This document shows positions 1 through 14,041 of a stretch of 64,000 nucleotides of DNA, piece after piece. This stretch comes from Marinobacterium sp. (GTDB taxonomy: Bacteria > Pseudomonadota > Gammaproteobacteria > Pseudomonadales > Balneatricaceae): NCBI GenBank assembly GCA_025800125.1, contig JAOXSF010000035.1:62001-126000 (forward strand). The letters run 5' to 3'. Within the stretch, counting starts at the first letter, position 1. The number at the start of each line of letters is the position of its first letter. A model generated the notes under the pieces. That model made no database searches. It worked only from the letters and a program-made list of their open reading frames with translations, and was not told the origin of the DNA. The translations under genes were made by a program, and so were the position numbers.

Positions 1-1
1 C

Positions 2-3000
2 ATCATTGATCTGGCGCTGGTGGAGAAACAGTGGATTGCTGACAAAGCGGAGGGGCTGATAGCCCTGTCTGGTGCCAGAGACGGTGACATTGGCAGGGCA
101 ATACTGGCGGGTAAAACTGCACATGCTGCACAACTATTGCAGGAGTGGATGACGATTTTCCCTGATCGTTTCTATCTTGAGGTGCAGCGCACCGGACGGC
201 CAGGTGAAGAGGATCTGATCCACGCCAGTGTCGAGCTTGCGCGTCAGACACAGTGTCCTCTTGTGGCCACTAATGACGTCATGTTTATCAGTGCGGATGA
301 CTTCGAGGCACATGAGGCCCGGGTCTGTATTAACCAGAGTCGCACCCTTGAAGACCCGAAACGGCCCAGGGATTACTCAGAGCAGCAGTATTTTCGTTCT
401 CAACAGGAAATGGCGGAGTTGTTCTCGGATATTCCGTCTGCGTTACAGAATACAGTAGAAATTGCCCGCCGTTGTAACATTGATATAGAACTGGGCACTT
501 ACTACCTGCCAAAATACCCGATCCCTGACGGGATGCTGATGGATGATTACTTCCGCAAGGTCTCGTTTGAAGGACTGGAAGAGCGCCTGGATATTCTGCT
601 GGACAAAGATGCTCCAGACTATGCCATCAAACGTCAGCCCTATATCGACCGGCTTAATTTCGAGCTGGATATTATTATCCAGATGGGTTTTCCCGGTTAC
701 TTCCTGATCGTAATGGACTTTATCAAGTGGGGTAAGGAAAACGGTGTACCGGTAGGGCCTGGTCGTGGTTCAGGTGCGGGCTCGCTGGTGGCCTACGCCC
801 AGAAAATTACTGACCTTGATCCACTGGAATATGACCTGCTGTTTGAGCGATTCCTCAACCCTGAACGTGTCTCCATGCCGGACTTCGATATCGATTTCTG
901 TATGGATAACCGTGACAAGGTGATCGACTACGTAGCCAATACTTATGGCCGTGATGCGGTATCGCAGATCGTAACCTTCGGCACCATGGCGGCCAAAGCG
1001 GTCGTACGTGATGTTGCCCGTGTGCAGGGCAAGCCATTTGGTATGGCAGATAAACTCTCCAAACTGATTCCATTTGAAGTGGGTATGACCCTCAACAAAG
1101 CCTGGGACCAGGAAGAACTGCTGCGCGACTTCGTTAATGGAAGCGAAGAGGTGCAGGAAATCATGGAGATGGCCTACAAGCTTGAAGGGGTTACCCGAGG
1201 CGTCGGTAAACATGCAGGTGGTGTGGTGATTGCGCCCACTAAACTGACCGACTTTGCTGCTACCTACTGTGACTCTGAAGGTAAAGGCCTGGTGACCCAG
1301 TTTGATAAAAATGATGTGGAGGAAGCCGGGCTGGTGAAGTTCGACTTTCTGGGGTTGCGTACCCTGACCATCATTGACTGGGCACTTCAGACGATCAACA
1401 GGGAGCGGCGTAAAAATGGTGAAGAAGATCTCGATATTGCGCTGATCGACCTGGAAGATAAAACCACCTTTGATCTGTTACAGGCGGCGGAAACTACGGC
1501 GGTGTTCCAGCTTGAATCCAGTGGTATGAAGGATCTGGTACGGCGACTGTTACCATCGCGCTTTGAAGATATTGTCGCACTGGTGGCACTGTTCCGTCCA
1601 GGACCGTTGCAATCAGGTATGGTTGATGACTTTATCAACCGTAAACATGGCCGTGCTGAGATGGCCTGGCCGCATCCGGATTATCAGCTTGAGAGTTTGC
1701 AGCCGGTACTGGAACCTACCTACGGCATTATTCTGTATCAGGAACAGGTAATGCAGATTGCTCAGGTGATGGCAGGCTATACCCTGGGCGGTGCAGATAT
1801 GCTGCGACGGGCCATGGGTAAGAAAAAGCCTGAAGAGATGGCCAAGCAGCGTACTTCCTTCCTTGAAGGCAGTGAAAATAACGGTATTGATCGGGATCTG
1901 GCGGGCAATATTTTTGACCTGGTGGAAAAGTTCGCGGGTTACGGCTTTAACAAATCCCACTCAGCGGCTTATGCCCTGGTGTCGTACCAGACAGCCTGGT
2001 TGAAAGCCCATTACCCGGCACCGTTTATGGCGGCGGTAATGTCCTCTGATATGCAGAACACCGACAAGGTGGTTATCTTCATTGAAGAGTGCCGCAATAT
2101 GAAACAGGCACCGTTGCCGCCGGATGTAAACAGCGGTGAATATATGTTCACCGTTAACGATGCTGGCAAGATCGTCTACGGCCTGGGGGCTATCAAGGGC
2201 GTAGGTGAAGGCCCTATTGATGCCATTGTCGAGGCTCGTCAGGATGGTAAAGGGCCATTTACCGATATGTTTGATTTCTGTGAGCGTGTGGGCAGCAAGA
2301 AACTGAACAAACGGGTAATGGAAGCGCTGGTGCGTTCCGGTGCGCTGGATAATATTGGCCCCAATCGCGCCATCATGTTTGAAGCGATCCCGGACGCCCT
2401 GAAAACAGCTGACCAGAGTGAGCGAAATCAGGATGCAGGGATGATGGATATGTTCGGTGTTATGGAGGTTGAAAGCCCTCGTGATCCTTACGAAGATTAT
2501 CTGGGGCGTGTGCGGGAGTGGACGGATAAAGAACGTCTGGGCGGTGAAAAAGACACCCTGGGGCTCTATCTGACCGGGCACCCTATTGATGAATATGAAG
2601 CGGAGTTGAAACACTTCGTCAGTAAGAAGATTGTCGACATTCAGCCTGCTCGTGGCCAGAACCAGAAAATGGCTGGGCTGGTGGTGGATATGCGGCTGAA
2701 AAAAACCCGAAAGGGTGAAAATCTCTGCTTTGTGACGCTGGATGATCGCAGCGCCCGTATCGACGTGACTCTGTTTGGTGAAACCTATGATGCCAACCGC
2801 GAACTGATCGCTAAAGACAAGGTGCTGGTGATTGAGGGCGAAGTGAAAGAAGATCACTTTTCGGGAGGCATCAAAGTCGGTGCTCGCACGGTGATGGATA
2901 TTCCAGCTGCCCGGGCCCGCTACGCCCGCTGTCTACAGATCAGTTGTGCAACAGCCCAGCTGGGCCGGCGTGGATTAAAGCAGTTGCAGGATACGCTGAC

Positions 3001-3175
3001 ACAATATCGCGGTAATGCTTCACTGGCTGTCAACCTGCAGTATCGTCGGGTTGATGCTCAGGGCAGTGTTGCGCTGGGGCCAGACTGGAAAGTACAGGCC
3101 AGTGATGAGCTGATGCTGGCATTACTGGATCAGTTTGGTACCGGCAGTGTTCAGACGCTTTATGATAAACATTGA
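2..3175 (+). CDS. dnaE: DNA polymerase III subunit alpha (5'-truncated by window edge)
   Basis: Catalytic subunit of the replicative polymerase. The reading frame is open to the left edge, so the true start lies outside; the family is about 1160 residues and about 1057 are visible, so roughly the first 100 residues (part of the PHP domain) are missing. The catalytic carboxylate motif PDFDIDF is seen near nt 877-897. It is followed by the thumb and fingers regions, a helix-hairpin-helix segment and a C-terminal OB fold (about nt 2670-2910). It heads the run dnaE-accA-tilS-pyrG, the usual gammaproteobacterial order. The frame is intact to TGA at 3173-3175. Confidence 0.97.
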   Translation: MIDLALVEKQWIADKAEGLIALSGARDGDIGRAILAGKTAHAAQLLQEWMTIFPDRFYLEVQRTGRPGEEDLIHASVELARQTQCPLVATNDVMFISADDFEAHEARVCINQSRTLEDPKRPRDYSEQQYFRSQQEMAELFSDIPSALQNTVEIARRCNIDIELGTYYLPKYPIPDGMLMDDYFRKVSFEGLEERLDILLDKDAPDYAIKRQPYIDRLNFELDIIIQMGFPGYFLIVMDFIKWGKENGVPVGPGRGSGAGSLVAYAQKITDLDPLEYDLLFERFLNPERVSMPDFDIDFCMDNRDKVIDYVANTYGRDAVSQIVTFGTMAAKAVVRDVARVQGKPFGMADKLSKLIPFEVGMTLNKAWDQEELLRDFVNGSEEVQEIMEMAYKLEGVTRGVGKHAGGVVIAPTKLTDFAATYCDSEGKGLVTQFDKNDVEEAGLVKFDFLGLRTLTIIDWALQTINRERRKNGEEDLDIALIDLEDKTTFDLLQAAETTAVFQLESSGMKDLVRRLLPSRFEDIVALVALFRPGPLQSGMVDDFINRKHGRAEMAWPHPDYQLESLQPVLEPTYGIILYQEQVMQIAQVMAGYTLGGADMLRRAMGKKKPEEMAKQRTSFLEGSENNGIDRDLAGNIFDLVEKFAGYGFNKSHSAAYALVSYQTAWLKAHYPAPFMAAVMSSDMQNTDKVVIFIEECRNMKQAPLPPDVNSGEYMFTVNDAGKIVYGLGAIKGVGEGPIDAIVEARQDGKGPFTDMFDFCERVGSKKLNKRVMEALVRSGALDNIGPNRAIMFEAIPDALKTADQSERNQDAGMMDMFGVMEVESPRDPYEDYLGRVREWTDKERLGGEKDTLGLYLTGHPIDEYEAELKHFVSKKIVDIQPARGQNQKMAGLVVDMRLKKTRKGENLCFVTLDDRSARIDVTLFGETYDANRELIAKDKVLVIEGEVKEDHFSGGIKVGARTVMDIPAARARYARCLQISCATAQLGRRGLKQLQDTLTQYRGNASLAVNLQYRRVDAQGSVALGPDWKVQASDELMLALLDQFGTGSVQTLYDKH

Positions 3176-3320
3176 TTGCAGCATATGAGTGATGTCTGTG
3201 GTCTGTACAGGTCTGTGCTGTGTAGACTGTGGTGCTGGTTCTTAAACGCGCAGCAGAGTACACTGTGGGCCATATTTTTACCCTGATTTTGACCGAACAG
3301 AAGCTGGATACCGAACGGGC

Positions 3321-4286
3321 ATGAATCCGAACTACCTGGAATTTGAACAACCCATCGCCGAGCTGCAGGCCAAGATTGATGAGCTGCGCCTGGTGAGTGA
3401 TGATACTGAATCTCTCAATCTGTCTGAAGAGATTGAAAACCTGCAGGCCAAAAGCCGCAGCCTGACTGAATCTATCTTTGATGACCTGTCCGCCTGGCAG
3501 GTATCACAGATTGCCCGTCACCCTCAACGTCCTTATACGCTGGATTATGTTGAGCATATCTTCGAAGACTTCGATGAAATCCACGGTGATCGTCACTTTG
3601 CCGACGATGCCGCGATTGTGGGGGGGATTGCCCGTATTGATGGCCGTCCTGTTATGGTAATTGGTCATCAGAAAGGTCGTGAAGTTAAGGAGAAGGTACG
3701 TCGTAACTTCGGCATGCCACGCCCTGAAGGTTACCGTAAAGCACTGCGCCTGATGCAGATGGCTGAGCGTTTCAAGCTGCCGGTAATGACGTTCATTGAT
3801 ACACCTGGAGCCTATCCGGGCATTGACGCTGAAGAGCGTGGTCAGTCTGAAGCGATTGCTTACAATCTACTCAAACTGTCCAGTCTGGATACGCCGATCA
3901 TCTCTACCGTTATTGGTGAAGGTGGTTCCGGTGGTGCGTTGGCCATCGGTGTCTGTGATGAACTGCTGATGTTGCAGTATGGCACTTACTCTGTAATCTC
4001 CCCGGAAGGCTGTGCCTCTATTTTATGGAAGAGTGCCGAGCGCGCTTCTGATGCAGCCAAAGCGATGGGGATCACAGCTGAGCGGCTGTATGAACTGGGC
4101 CTGGTGGATCAGATTGTCAGTGAACCACTGGGTGGTGCACACCGCGATGCACCACTGATGGCTGCGAACCTTAAAAAGCATCTGCTGGAAACTCTGGACC
4201 GTCTGGAAGCGATGGATGGCGCAGAGCGTCTGGAACGTCGTTACCAGCGCCTGATGTCTTACGGCCTGGGTGGCGAAGCGGAGTAA
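3321..4286 (+). CDS. accA: Acetyl-CoA carboxylase carboxyltransferase subunit alpha
   Basis: Alpha half of the carboxyltransferase that moves CO2 from biotin-BCCP to acetyl-CoA, making malonyl-CoA for fatty acid synthesis; it works with AccD in the cytoplasm. At 321 residues it has the normal family length. The N-terminal start [15 protein letters not shown] is typical, and the glycine-rich oxyanion segment [10 protein letters not shown] lies around residues 200-209. It follows dnaE after a 145-bp gap and is followed 3 bp later by tilS, which suggests co-transcription with tilS. Confidence 0.97.
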   Translation: MNPNYLEFEQPIAELQAKIDELRLVSDDTESLNLSEEIENLQAKSRSLTESIFDDLSAWQVSQIARHPQRPYTLDYVEHIFEDFDEIHGDRHFADDAAIVGGIARIDGRPVMVIGHQKGREVKEKVRRNFGMPRPEGYRKALRLMQMAERFKLPVMTFIDTPGAYPGIDAEERGQSEAIAYNLLKLSSLDTPIISTVIGEGGSGGALAIGVCDELLMLQYGTYSVISPEGCASILWKSAERASDAAKAMGITAERLYELGLVDQIVSEPLGGAHRDAPLMAANLKKHLLETLDRLEAMDGAERLERRYQRLMSYGLGGEAE

Positions 4287-4289
4287 TCC

Positions 4290-5582
4290 GTGCACTGTAC
4301 TGATGGCGATCTGGACAGCCATTTCTGTCAGCAGATCGCCAGTCTTTCACCTGCTCCTCGCCGCTGGCTGGTTGCCCATAGTGGGGGGTTGGACTCACAG
4401 GTACTGCTGCAACTGGCAGCCCGCCATCTACCTGCTGATTCTCTGCAGGTCATTCATGTCAATCACCAGCTACAGCCTCAGGCTTCACAATGGGCACAAT
4501 TTTCGGCTGCCTGTGCACAACAGCTTGGGCTGGTGCATCATACCGTTACCCTGAACCTTACTGATGTTTCAGAGAACAGTGCCCGTGAGGGGCGCTATGC
4601 GGCGTTCACCGGTTTGATAGAGAATAACGACTGCTTGCTGATGGGGCATCATGGCGATGATCAGGCTGAAACATTGCTGTTCCGTCTGTTGCGAGGCAGT
4701 GGTTTGAACGGGCTGGCAGGCATTCCAGTACAGCGTCCGCTGGCGACAGGCCGGCTGTTTCGCCCCTTGCTATCGCAACCGCGTGTCAGGCTGGAGCAAT
4801 GGGCCTGTGAACAGGCGCTGGAATGGGTCGAAGATCCCAGTAATCAGCATGATGATTATGATCGTAACTACCTGCGTCACCGGGTTATGCCGTTGTTGTC
4901 CCGGCGTTGGCCCGGTTTTATACAGCGCTGGGGGCAAACTACAAGTTTGCTGTCACGGTCGCAGCAGCTGCTGGAGCATTATCTTGACCAGGAACTGCAA
5001 GCATTGCAGGGTAATCAGCAGCAGCTGGATTGTGGGCGGTTGCCGACTGAGCCCCTCCGGCGTCAGGCGTTGTTGCATCGCTGGCTGCAACAACGCGGTA
5101 TCAGTGCTGGGCCAGAACAGTTACTGCGCATTGAACGGGAGCTGATTGCAGCGCGAGTTGACGCTCAGCCCAGGTTACAGTTTGGTTGTTATCTTTTGCG
5201 TCGTTACCGTCAGCAGCTATTCTGCTTGCAGGCACATATTGCCCCGGCAAAAAATGTAACCCGTACGCTGTTACCAGGTGTTTACTCTCTGGGCGATGGG
5301 CAGTTGTCGGTACATGTTGTCGATGCCGGTGTCGGTTTGAAAACGCTGGATGATGTTTGTCTGGTGCGCCGTCAGGGTGGAGAGTACCTTCGCCCAGCAG
5401 GAAGAGGCGGCCGTTGCAGCCTGAAAAAGTTGCTGCAGGAGGCGGAAATTCCACCTTGGCAGCGGGCTGACTGGCCGCTGCTGATAAAGGATGGGGAGGT
5501 TGTGGCTGTGCCCGGTGTTTGTGTCTGTGAGGGCTGGCAGGCACAAAGTGACGGTTTTGCGCTGGACTGGCTGCCTTTCTGA
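4290..5582 (+). CDS. tilS: tRNA(Ile)-lysidine synthetase
   Basis: Uses ATP and lysine to convert C34 of tRNA-Ile(CAU) to lysidine, so that AUA is read as Ile. The PP-loop motif SGGLDS is at about residues 31-36, and the length (430 residues) and C-terminal substrate-binding domain match the E. coli type. The start is GTG, only 3 nt after the accA stop, consistent with translational coupling. It sits between accA and pyrG, as in pseudomonads. Confidence 0.95.
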   Translation: MHCTDGDLDSHFCQQIASLSPAPRRWLVAHSGGLDSQVLLQLAARHLPADSLQVIHVNHQLQPQASQWAQFSAACAQQLGLVHHTVTLNLTDVSENSAREGRYAAFTGLIENNDCLLMGHHGDDQAETLLFRLLRGSGLNGLAGIPVQRPLATGRLFRPLLSQPRVRLEQWACEQALEWVEDPSNQHDDYDRNYLRHRVMPLLSRRWPGFIQRWGQTTSLLSRSQQLLEHYLDQELQALQGNQQQLDCGRLPTEPLRRQALLHRWLQQRGISAGPEQLLRIERELIAARVDAQPRLQFGCYLLRRYRQQLFCLQAHIAPAKNVTRTLLPGVYSLGDGQLSVHVVDAGVGLKTLDDVCLVRRQGGEYLRPAGRGGRCSLKKLLQEAEIPPWQRADWPLLIKDGEVVAVPGVCVCEGWQAQSDGFALDWLPF

Positions 5583-5632
5583 TTGTCTGTGCAAGCGGCT
5601 TTTGCTATCCTGACGCCCCATCTTGAGTTTGA

Positions 5633-8633
<3,001 letters not shown>

Positions 8634-8650
8634 GCTTGATTGAAGGATAA

Positions 8651-8676
8651 AAGGGGGGCTTCGGCCCCCTTTTTTG
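8651..8676 (+). terminator. Rho-independent terminator after eno
   Basis: A GC-rich stem (AAGGGGGGC / GCCCCCTTT, with one G-T pair) is closed by a cUUCGg tetraloop and followed by a run of T. It ends the pyrG-eno transcript 17 nt after the eno stop; ftsB lies just downstream. Confidence 0.95.
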
Positions 8677-8741
8677 GCTGTTGGGCAGTGCTTACTGGCT
8701 GCAAGACAGCGATTAAAAAACGCCCGCACAATGGAAGCGTT

Positions 8742-9032
8742 ATGTATCGTGCACTGGTTGTCGTATTGATCATTTTGCTGAGCGCATTACAGTATCGATT
8801 CTGGGCCGGTGAGCCCAACCTGTATCAGAATTGGCAGTTGCAGAGTCGTATTGAGCAACAGCGGCAGGAGAATGAGCGTCTGAGTGAGCGTAACGAACGG
8901 TTGAATGCTGAAGTGCTGGACCTGAAAAATGGTCTGCTGGCATTAGAGGAACGTGCGAGAAGTGATCTTGGGATGATCCGCAAAGGGGAAACCTTCTACC
9001 AGCTGGTGGGTCCAGCCCGTGAAGATCAGTAA
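8742..9032 (+). CDS. ftsB: Cell division protein FtsB
   Basis: Small bitopic divisome protein that forms a coiled-coil complex with FtsL and FtsQ. The start at 8742 gives MYRALVVVLIILLSALQYRFW, one transmembrane helix at residues 4-20. A leucine/glutamate-rich coiled coil (about 30-70) and the conserved ARSDLGMIRKGETFYQ segment follow. It encodes 96 residues. An upstream in-frame extension would run through the eno terminator and is rejected. In most relatives ispD follows directly; here truD does. Confidence 0.93.
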   Translation: MYRALVVVLIILLSALQYRFWAGEPNLYQNWQLQSRIEQQRQENERLSERNERLNAEVLDLKNGLLALEERARSDLGMIRKGETFYQLVGPAREDQ

Positions 9033-9130
9033 TATCGTTGCAAGCTGCGGTTTGCTGTGGACTATACCGTTCTGATTGCTAGAAATATGAACCATCAGGC
9101 AGAGCTGGCCTGGTATAAGAAGATGTGTTG

Positions 9131-10192
9131 ATGCAGTTTCCGACAGATTTCAGTTACCTGTATGGTCAGCCGTCAGGTGAAGCCATTATTCGCACTGAGC
9201 CTGAAGACTTTCAGGTGGTTGAGCAGCTACCCTTTGAGCCAGACGGTGAAGGGGAGCATTACTTCGTTTATATTCGCAAAATTGGCGAAAATACTGACTG
9301 GGTTGCCCGCAAGTTGGCACGATTCTGCCACACGACTCCGCGAGAGGTTGGTTATGCCGGTAAAAAAGACCGCCATGCCATCACCGAACAGTGGTTCAGC
9401 GTCAAAGTACCGATCAAACGGGAGATTGATTGGTCGCTCTTTTCCGGGAAAACCATTCAGGTTCTGAAAGCGTTCCGTCATGGTAAGAAGTTACGCCTTG
9501 GAGCCTTGCAAGGTAACCGCTTTGAGCTGCGATTACGTAATGTCTCTGACCCGCAGGACTTACAGCGTCGAGTAGAACAGGTGCGAGCAGGTGTACCCAA
9601 CTATTTTGGTGAACAGCGCTTTGGGCATGATTGGGGTAATCTGCATAAAGGGATTGCGCTGATTAATGGTGAGCTACGAGAACGTCAGCGTCATAAGAAG
9701 GGGTTGTACATTTCGGCGGTACGTTCCTGGTGTTTTAATCATCTGTTGTCTGAGCGTATTGCTCAGCAGCACTGGAACAAGGTGCAGCCCGGGGACGCAC
9801 TGATGCTGGCTGGCAGTCGAAGCTGTTTTGTTGCTGATGACCAGCAGTCGTTGACAGAACTGCAGCAGCGGTTTGATCAGCAGGACCTTCATCTGACTGG
9901 TCCGATGTGGGGGCGTGGTATGTCAATGGCTGCAGGTGAGGCCCGGGTTTGGGAGCAGTTGCAGCTGGCACCATGGCAACCTGTCCTGGAGGGACTGGAA
10001 GGGCTGGGCCTGAACCAGGAGCGACGAGCTTTGCGGCTTATTCCTGAGCAGCTGACACTGGAAAAAGAGAGTAATACGCAGTGGGTATTGGCCTTTTCGC
10101 TGCCTGCCGGATCGTTTGCAACCAGTGTTCTGCGTGAACTCTGCCAGGTGCGCACACCTGAGCAACCGGGTGAGCAACAGGAGGAATTATGA
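9131..10192 (+). CDS. truD: tRNA pseudouridine(13) synthase TruD
   Basis: Makes pseudouridine at position 13 of tRNA-Glu. The start at 9131 (MQFPTDFSYLYG) is preferred over GTG at 9125: it puts the catalytic Asp of GYAGKKDRHA at residue 80 as in E. coli and has AAGAAG upstream. The family motif NYFGEQRFG is present. The stop overlaps the surE start (ATGA at 10189-10192). Only 98 bp separate it from ftsB; ispD and ispF, usually found here, are absent. Confidence 0.95.
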   Translation: MQFPTDFSYLYGQPSGEAIIRTEPEDFQVVEQLPFEPDGEGEHYFVYIRKIGENTDWVARKLARFCHTTPREVGYAGKKDRHAITEQWFSVKVPIKREIDWSLFSGKTIQVLKAFRHGKKLRLGALQGNRFELRLRNVSDPQDLQRRVEQVRAGVPNYFGEQRFGHDWGNLHKGIALINGELRERQRHKKGLYISAVRSWCFNHLLSERIAQQHWNKVQPGDALMLAGSRSCFVADDQQSLTELQQRFDQQDLHLTGPMWGRGMSMAAGEARVWEQLQLAPWQPVLEGLEGLGLNQERRALRLIPEQLTLEKESNTQWVLAFSLPAGSFATSVLRELCQVRTPEQPGEQQEEL

Positions 10193-10938
10193 AAATACTG
10201 CTGTCTAATGATGACGGTGTCTATGCTCCCGGGCTGCGAGTACTGGCGGAGCATCTCCAGTCTATGGGCGATATTCAGGTTGTGGCCCCTGATCGCAATC
10301 GTAGTGGTGCGAGCAACTCTCTGACACTTGATCGACCTCTGGAGCCGCATCAGCACAGTAACGGTTTTATCAGTCTCAATGGTACGCCGACGGATTGTGT
10401 ACACATGGGGGCATCTGCTGTATTTGATATGTCTCCTGATCTGGTGGTGTCCGGTATTAATGCAGGCGCTAACCTGGGAGATGACGTTATCTATTCCGGG
10501 ACTGTCGCTGCGGCGATGGAGGGGCGTCATCTGAAATTACCTCCTATTGCTGTTTCGCTGGTTAGTGGACATCCACGTCATTATGAAACAGCGGCAAAAG
10601 TTGTCAGAGAATTAATCCCTCAGTTGCACCAGCTCAATGTTGCGCCTCGCACAGTATTGAATATTAATGTTCCCGACTGTCCGCTGAATGAACTGAAAGG
10701 CATCCATGTGACCCGGCTAGGACATAGGGATCTGGCTGATTCACCAGTAGCAGCAGCAGACCCCCGTGGCAAGGTTCGTTACTGGCTATCAGGGGTCGGT
10801 GCAGTCGCGGATAAAGAACCGGGTACAGATTTTTATGCAGTGGAGCAGGGCTTTGTGTCCATTACGCCGTTGCAGATTGATATGACACAGTACGCGGGTA
10901 TGGAAAACCTGGCGAGCTGGCTGGAGGACAAAGTGTGA
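10189..10938 (+). CDS. surE: 5'/3'-nucleotidase SurE
   Basis: Metal-dependent nucleoside monophosphate and exopolyphosphate phosphatase linked to stationary-phase survival. The N-terminus [16 protein letters not shown] carries the Asp8-Asp9 metal ligands. The [22 protein letters not shown] block is also seen. It has 249 residues and the start overlaps the truD stop by 4 nt, with GGAGGA upstream. It is part of the truD-surE-pcm overlapping unit. Confidence 0.96.
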   Translation: MKILLSNDDGVYAPGLRVLAEHLQSMGDIQVVAPDRNRSGASNSLTLDRPLEPHQHSNGFISLNGTPTDCVHMGASAVFDMSPDLVVSGINAGANLGDDVIYSGTVAAAMEGRHLKLPPIAVSLVSGHPRHYETAAKVVRELIPQLHQLNVAPRTVLNINVPDCPLNELKGIHVTRLGHRDLADSPVAAADPRGKVRYWLSGVGAVADKEPGTDFYAVEQGFVSITPLQIDMTQYAGMENLASWLEDKV

Positions 10939-11603
10939 ACAGGGCGCAATTGCAGGGCATAGGGATGACCTCTCCCAGAACCCGGGATCGCCTGATCAAT
11001 CGTCTCAAGGAGCAGGGGATTGAGAATGAGGCGGTGCTGGAAGCAATACGGGCAACACCACGTCATATATTTGTAGATGAAGCATTGGCACATCGGGCAT
11101 ATGAAGATAGTGCACTGCCAATTGGTTTTAATCAGACGATCTCTCAGCCCTATATTGTGGCTCGGATGACTGAGTTACTGCTGGCAGGCGGGCCAATGAA
11201 ACGGGTACTGGAAGTAGGCACCGGTTCAGGTTTTCAGACAGCTGTGTTGGCTCAGCTGGTTGAGCAGCTGTATAGCGTTGAGCGTATTTTGCCGTTGCAG
11301 GAGAAAGCACGAGAGCGCCTGCATTTGCTGGAGCTGAATAATGTTACCTGTATGCATACTGACGGTGGTATGGGATGGTCGGCTAAAGCACCCTTTGATG
11401 GCATTTTATCCGCCGCTGCGCCAGAAGAGGTTCCTCCCGAACTACTGTCGCAGCTGGCGATTGGTGGCCGGATGGTTATTCCTGTGGGTGGGCGCAGTGG
11501 TCAGCAGCTTCGCCTGATCAGACGTATCTCTGAAACGGGATACGACACACAGGTTATTGAAGCCGTTTACTTTGTGCCGTTGCTCAGTGGCACTGTCAGC
11601 TGA
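10935..11603 (+). CDS. pcm: Protein-L-isoaspartate O-methyltransferase
   Basis: Repairs isoaspartyl residues in aged proteins using S-adenosylmethionine. It starts with GTG, overlapping the surE stop (GTGTGA). The SAM-binding motif [16 protein letters not shown] is at about residues 90-105, and the family segment [16 protein letters not shown] is also present. It has 222 residues. Position before nlpD-rpoS is the classical arrangement, here with a DUF368 gene in between. Confidence 0.96.
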   Translation: MNRAQLQGIGMTSPRTRDRLINRLKEQGIENEAVLEAIRATPRHIFVDEALAHRAYEDSALPIGFNQTISQPYIVARMTELLLAGGPMKRVLEVGTGSGFQTAVLAQLVEQLYSVERILPLQEKARERLHLLELNNVTCMHTDGGMGWSAKAPFDGILSAAAPEEVPPELLSQLAIGGRMVIPVGGRSGQQLRLIRRISETGYDTQVIEAVYFVPLLSGTVS

Positions 11604-11835
11604 TACCTTTCCTGTCAGTTGTTATTTTTTCGTCAGTAGAGCTGTTAGTCTGTGCAAGTATATGGCTCAGGTTAATTGTTGTGAGTGCCGTATCTTTCAT
11701 GATCGTAGTTTGATATTTGTTACGACGCTCACCCGCTGTATCTTAAATGAATAGTGTAAAATCGACCCGTCAAGGCGTTACCTTGATTCAGCTTTTTGAT
11801 GAAGGTGCTGTATACGGGTACAGGCAGAGTAGTAA

Positions 11836-12771
11836 ATGGAGAAATCACGTAGTCTGATGGAATGGCTGAAATTGCTGTTCAAAGGCATGCTGATGGGAGC
11901 TGCAGATGCGGTGCCTGGTGTCTCAGGTGGTACCGTCGCTTTTATGACGGGAATTTATGAAGAGTTAATTGATTCTCTGCGTCGTTGTGGTCCTGCTGCA
12001 CTGGTTACGCTGGGGCGCCAGGGGCCATCTGCGTTTTGGAGGTCAATCAATGGGACTTTTCTGCTGGTGCTGATCAGTGGGGTATTACTGAGTCTGGTGG
12101 GTGTTGCGCGCTCGGTTCTTTACCTGCTGGATGCTTATCCTGTACAGATCTGGTCGTTGTTCTTTGGTCTGATTCTGGCGTCGGTGTTTGTTATTGTCCG
12201 TATGATTCGTGACTGGCAGCAGAATCATATGCTGTTCTTTACGCTGGGAACCATATTAGCGCTGGTGGTAACTTCATTGACGCCAACCAGTATTGCGCTT
12301 ACCCCGCTGACTGCATTTTTGGGTGGCGTAATTGCAATTTGCGCGATGATACTGCCTGGTATATCTGGTAGCTTTCTACTCCTGTTGATGGGGCTTTATG
12401 CACCAATTCTGGGTGCAATAAAAGGAGGAGAGCTGCAGACATTGCTGATCTTTGGTGCTGGCTGCGCAGTTGGCCTGATGGCGTTTTCCAGAGTGTTGCA
12501 CTGGATGTTTGCCCGTTATCATGATCTTACTTTGGCGTTGCTGGCGGGCTTCATGCTTGGTTCTCTGAATAAGGTCTGGCCCTGGAAATACACTGTTGCT
12601 TACACCATCAACAGTAAAGGGCGTGAAGTACCGCTGGTGCAAGACAACATTCTGCCGTGGACTTATGCTGAACTGAATGGTGCGCCTGATTATTTTGTCA
12701 GTGCTCTGGCTTTACTGCTGCTTGGAGCAGGCATGGTGTTGGTACTGGAGTGGCGTTCAGATGAGCGTTGA
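11836..12771 (+). CDS. DUF368 membrane protein, probable undecaprenyl-phosphate translocase
   Basis: Polytopic membrane protein of 311 residues. It carries the DUF368 signature GAADAVPGVSGGTVAFMTGIYE near the N-terminus and a second related half (LPGISGSFLLLLMGLY), giving an internal repeat and about eight hydrophobic segments. DUF368 proteins (PopT) have been reported to return undecaprenyl phosphate to the cytoplasmic face of the membrane; the function here is by family. The gene lies between pcm and nlpD, and its stop is close to the nlpD region, suggesting one transcription unit. The window also holds a DedA-family protein, the other reported C55-P translocase family. Confidence 0.88.
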   Translation: MEKSRSLMEWLKLLFKGMLMGAADAVPGVSGGTVAFMTGIYEELIDSLRRCGPAALVTLGRQGPSAFWRSINGTFLLVLISGVLLSLVGVARSVLYLLDAYPVQIWSLFFGLILASVFVIVRMIRDWQQNHMLFFTLGTILALVVTSLTPTSIALTPLTAFLGGVIAICAMILPGISGSFLLLLMGLYAPILGAIKGGELQTLLIFGAGCAVGLMAFSRVLHWMFARYHDLTLALLAGFMLGSLNKVWPWKYTVAYTINSKGREVPLVQDNILPWTYAELNGAPDYFVSALALLLLGAGMVLVLEWRSDER

Positions 12772-12812
12772 ATGCAGCAGCATTGGATATAATGCGCTGG
12801 ATTGAGGGAATT

Positions 12813-13973
12813 ATGAGATCAGCAGGAAAGCGTGTGACTTGTGCACAGGTGCTTGTCTGTTTGTTGTCAGTGCTACTGGCAGGGTGTCAGAACAGCAATC
12901 ATCGCGCCCCCGTTGCTGAGCGTTCTGTGGGAGCAAAGCGAGACCAGCCTCCGGCCTGGTACACTGTGCGTAAAGGCGATACGCTTTACTCCATCAGCTG
13001 GCGCTATGGGTTGGACTTTCGTACGCTCGCCCGCATCAATAATGTTGATAATCAGTACCGTATTTTCCCCGGTCAACGCTTGCGTCTACAACAGACAGCG
13101 TCGGTGAATACTGCCTCTCCTCATGTTTCTGATCAGAAAATCGTCAATTCCTCTTCTCAATCTGTCCCAGCCAGGGTAAAACAGGAGTCAGTTGCACTGG
13201 TTTCTGCGCCGTCTGTTTCACCTGTCTCAGCAGCACCTGTTGTTGCTGTTGTACCAGTAAAAATTGATAGCGCTTCTGTAACTACGGTTACCAGCGCTGC
13301 GACTGAGGCAAAGATGCGCAATGCTCCGGTGGTAAGGGCGGAAACGAGCGATGTACGGACGATAGGCTCTGCGCCTGCTGGCTCAAAAAATACTCAGGTT
13401 GTACGAACCGGTGTTGTAAGCCAGTCGGGGAATTCCAAGGTAACAGGCCCTGGAGGCTCGATCTCAAAGAGCAGCGTAGATGCTGACGGTAAAAGGAACC
13501 AAACTGCAACACAGGCACCAAAAGTAAGTAAACAGCCTGCCATAGCAGAATCACCGAAACCTGGTAGTTATTCGGTGCAGAAGAAGTCTGTTAAGGTAGG
13601 TAATGTTCTCTGGCAGTGGCCAGCGGACGGTCGGGTTATCGAATCATTTAAAACTCGAGGCCGTGTGAACAAGGGCATCAATATATCCGGTCGCCTGGGT
13701 GACCCGGTATATGCCTCCGCTTCTGGCGAAGTGGTGTACGCAGGCAGCGGGCTACTGGGGTACGGCAACCTGATTATAGTCAACCACAATGGCCTCTATA
13801 TGAGTGCTTATGCTCACAATAGCCGAATCTTCGTCAAAGAACGGGATCGAGTGAGACGTGGTGACAGGATCGCTGAAATGGGGAATAGCGGCGCGGATCG
13901 CCATATGCTCCATTTCGAGATCCGGCGTGACGGCAAGCCGGTTAATCCGATGAAGTACCTGCCTAAGCGCTGA
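12813..13973 (+). CDS. nlpD: Murein hydrolase activator NlpD (LysM-LytM lipoprotein)
   Basis: Outer-membrane lipoprotein that activates the amidase AmiC at division. The start at 12813 gives a lipoprotein signal ending in LLAGC (Cys25) and has GAGGG upstream. A LysM domain (WYTVRKGDTLYSISWRYG) is followed by a long Ser/Val/Ala-rich linker and a C-terminal LytM/M23 domain. The zinc-ligand motif is degenerate (NKGINIS instead of HxGxD), as expected for an activator rather than an enzyme. It has 386 residues. In many gammaproteobacteria the main rpoS promoter lies inside nlpD. Confidence 0.93.
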   Translation: MRSAGKRVTCAQVLVCLLSVLLAGCQNSNHRAPVAERSVGAKRDQPPAWYTVRKGDTLYSISWRYGLDFRTLARINNVDNQYRIFPGQRLRLQQTASVNTASPHVSDQKIVNSSSQSVPARVKQESVALVSAPSVSPVSAAPVVAVVPVKIDSASVTTVTSAATEAKMRNAPVVRAETSDVRTIGSAPAGSKNTQVVRTGVVSQSGNSKVTGPGGSISKSSVDADGKRNQTATQAPKVSKQPAIAESPKPGSYSVQKKSVKVGNVLWQWPADGRVIESFKTRGRVNKGINISGRLGDPVYASASGEVVYAGSGLLGYGNLIIVNHNGLYMSAYAHNSRIFVKERDRVRRGDRIAEMGNSGADRHMLHFEIRRDGKPVNPMKYLPKR

Positions 13974-14041
13974 ATATAACTATAAAAGCGAGACATGACG
14001 GGCAACGCTCCACCATCGACTAAAACGAAGGGGGGTCTACT

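Noticed and set aside
1961-2857. Minus-strand open frame inside dnaE (298 codons)
   Set aside because: It is antisense to a conserved essential gene; no start signal or motif.
9033-9130. Possible ispD or ispF remnant between ftsB and truD
   Set aside because: A short frame (NHQAELAWYKK) can be read, but it does not match the conserved ends of either protein well enough to call.
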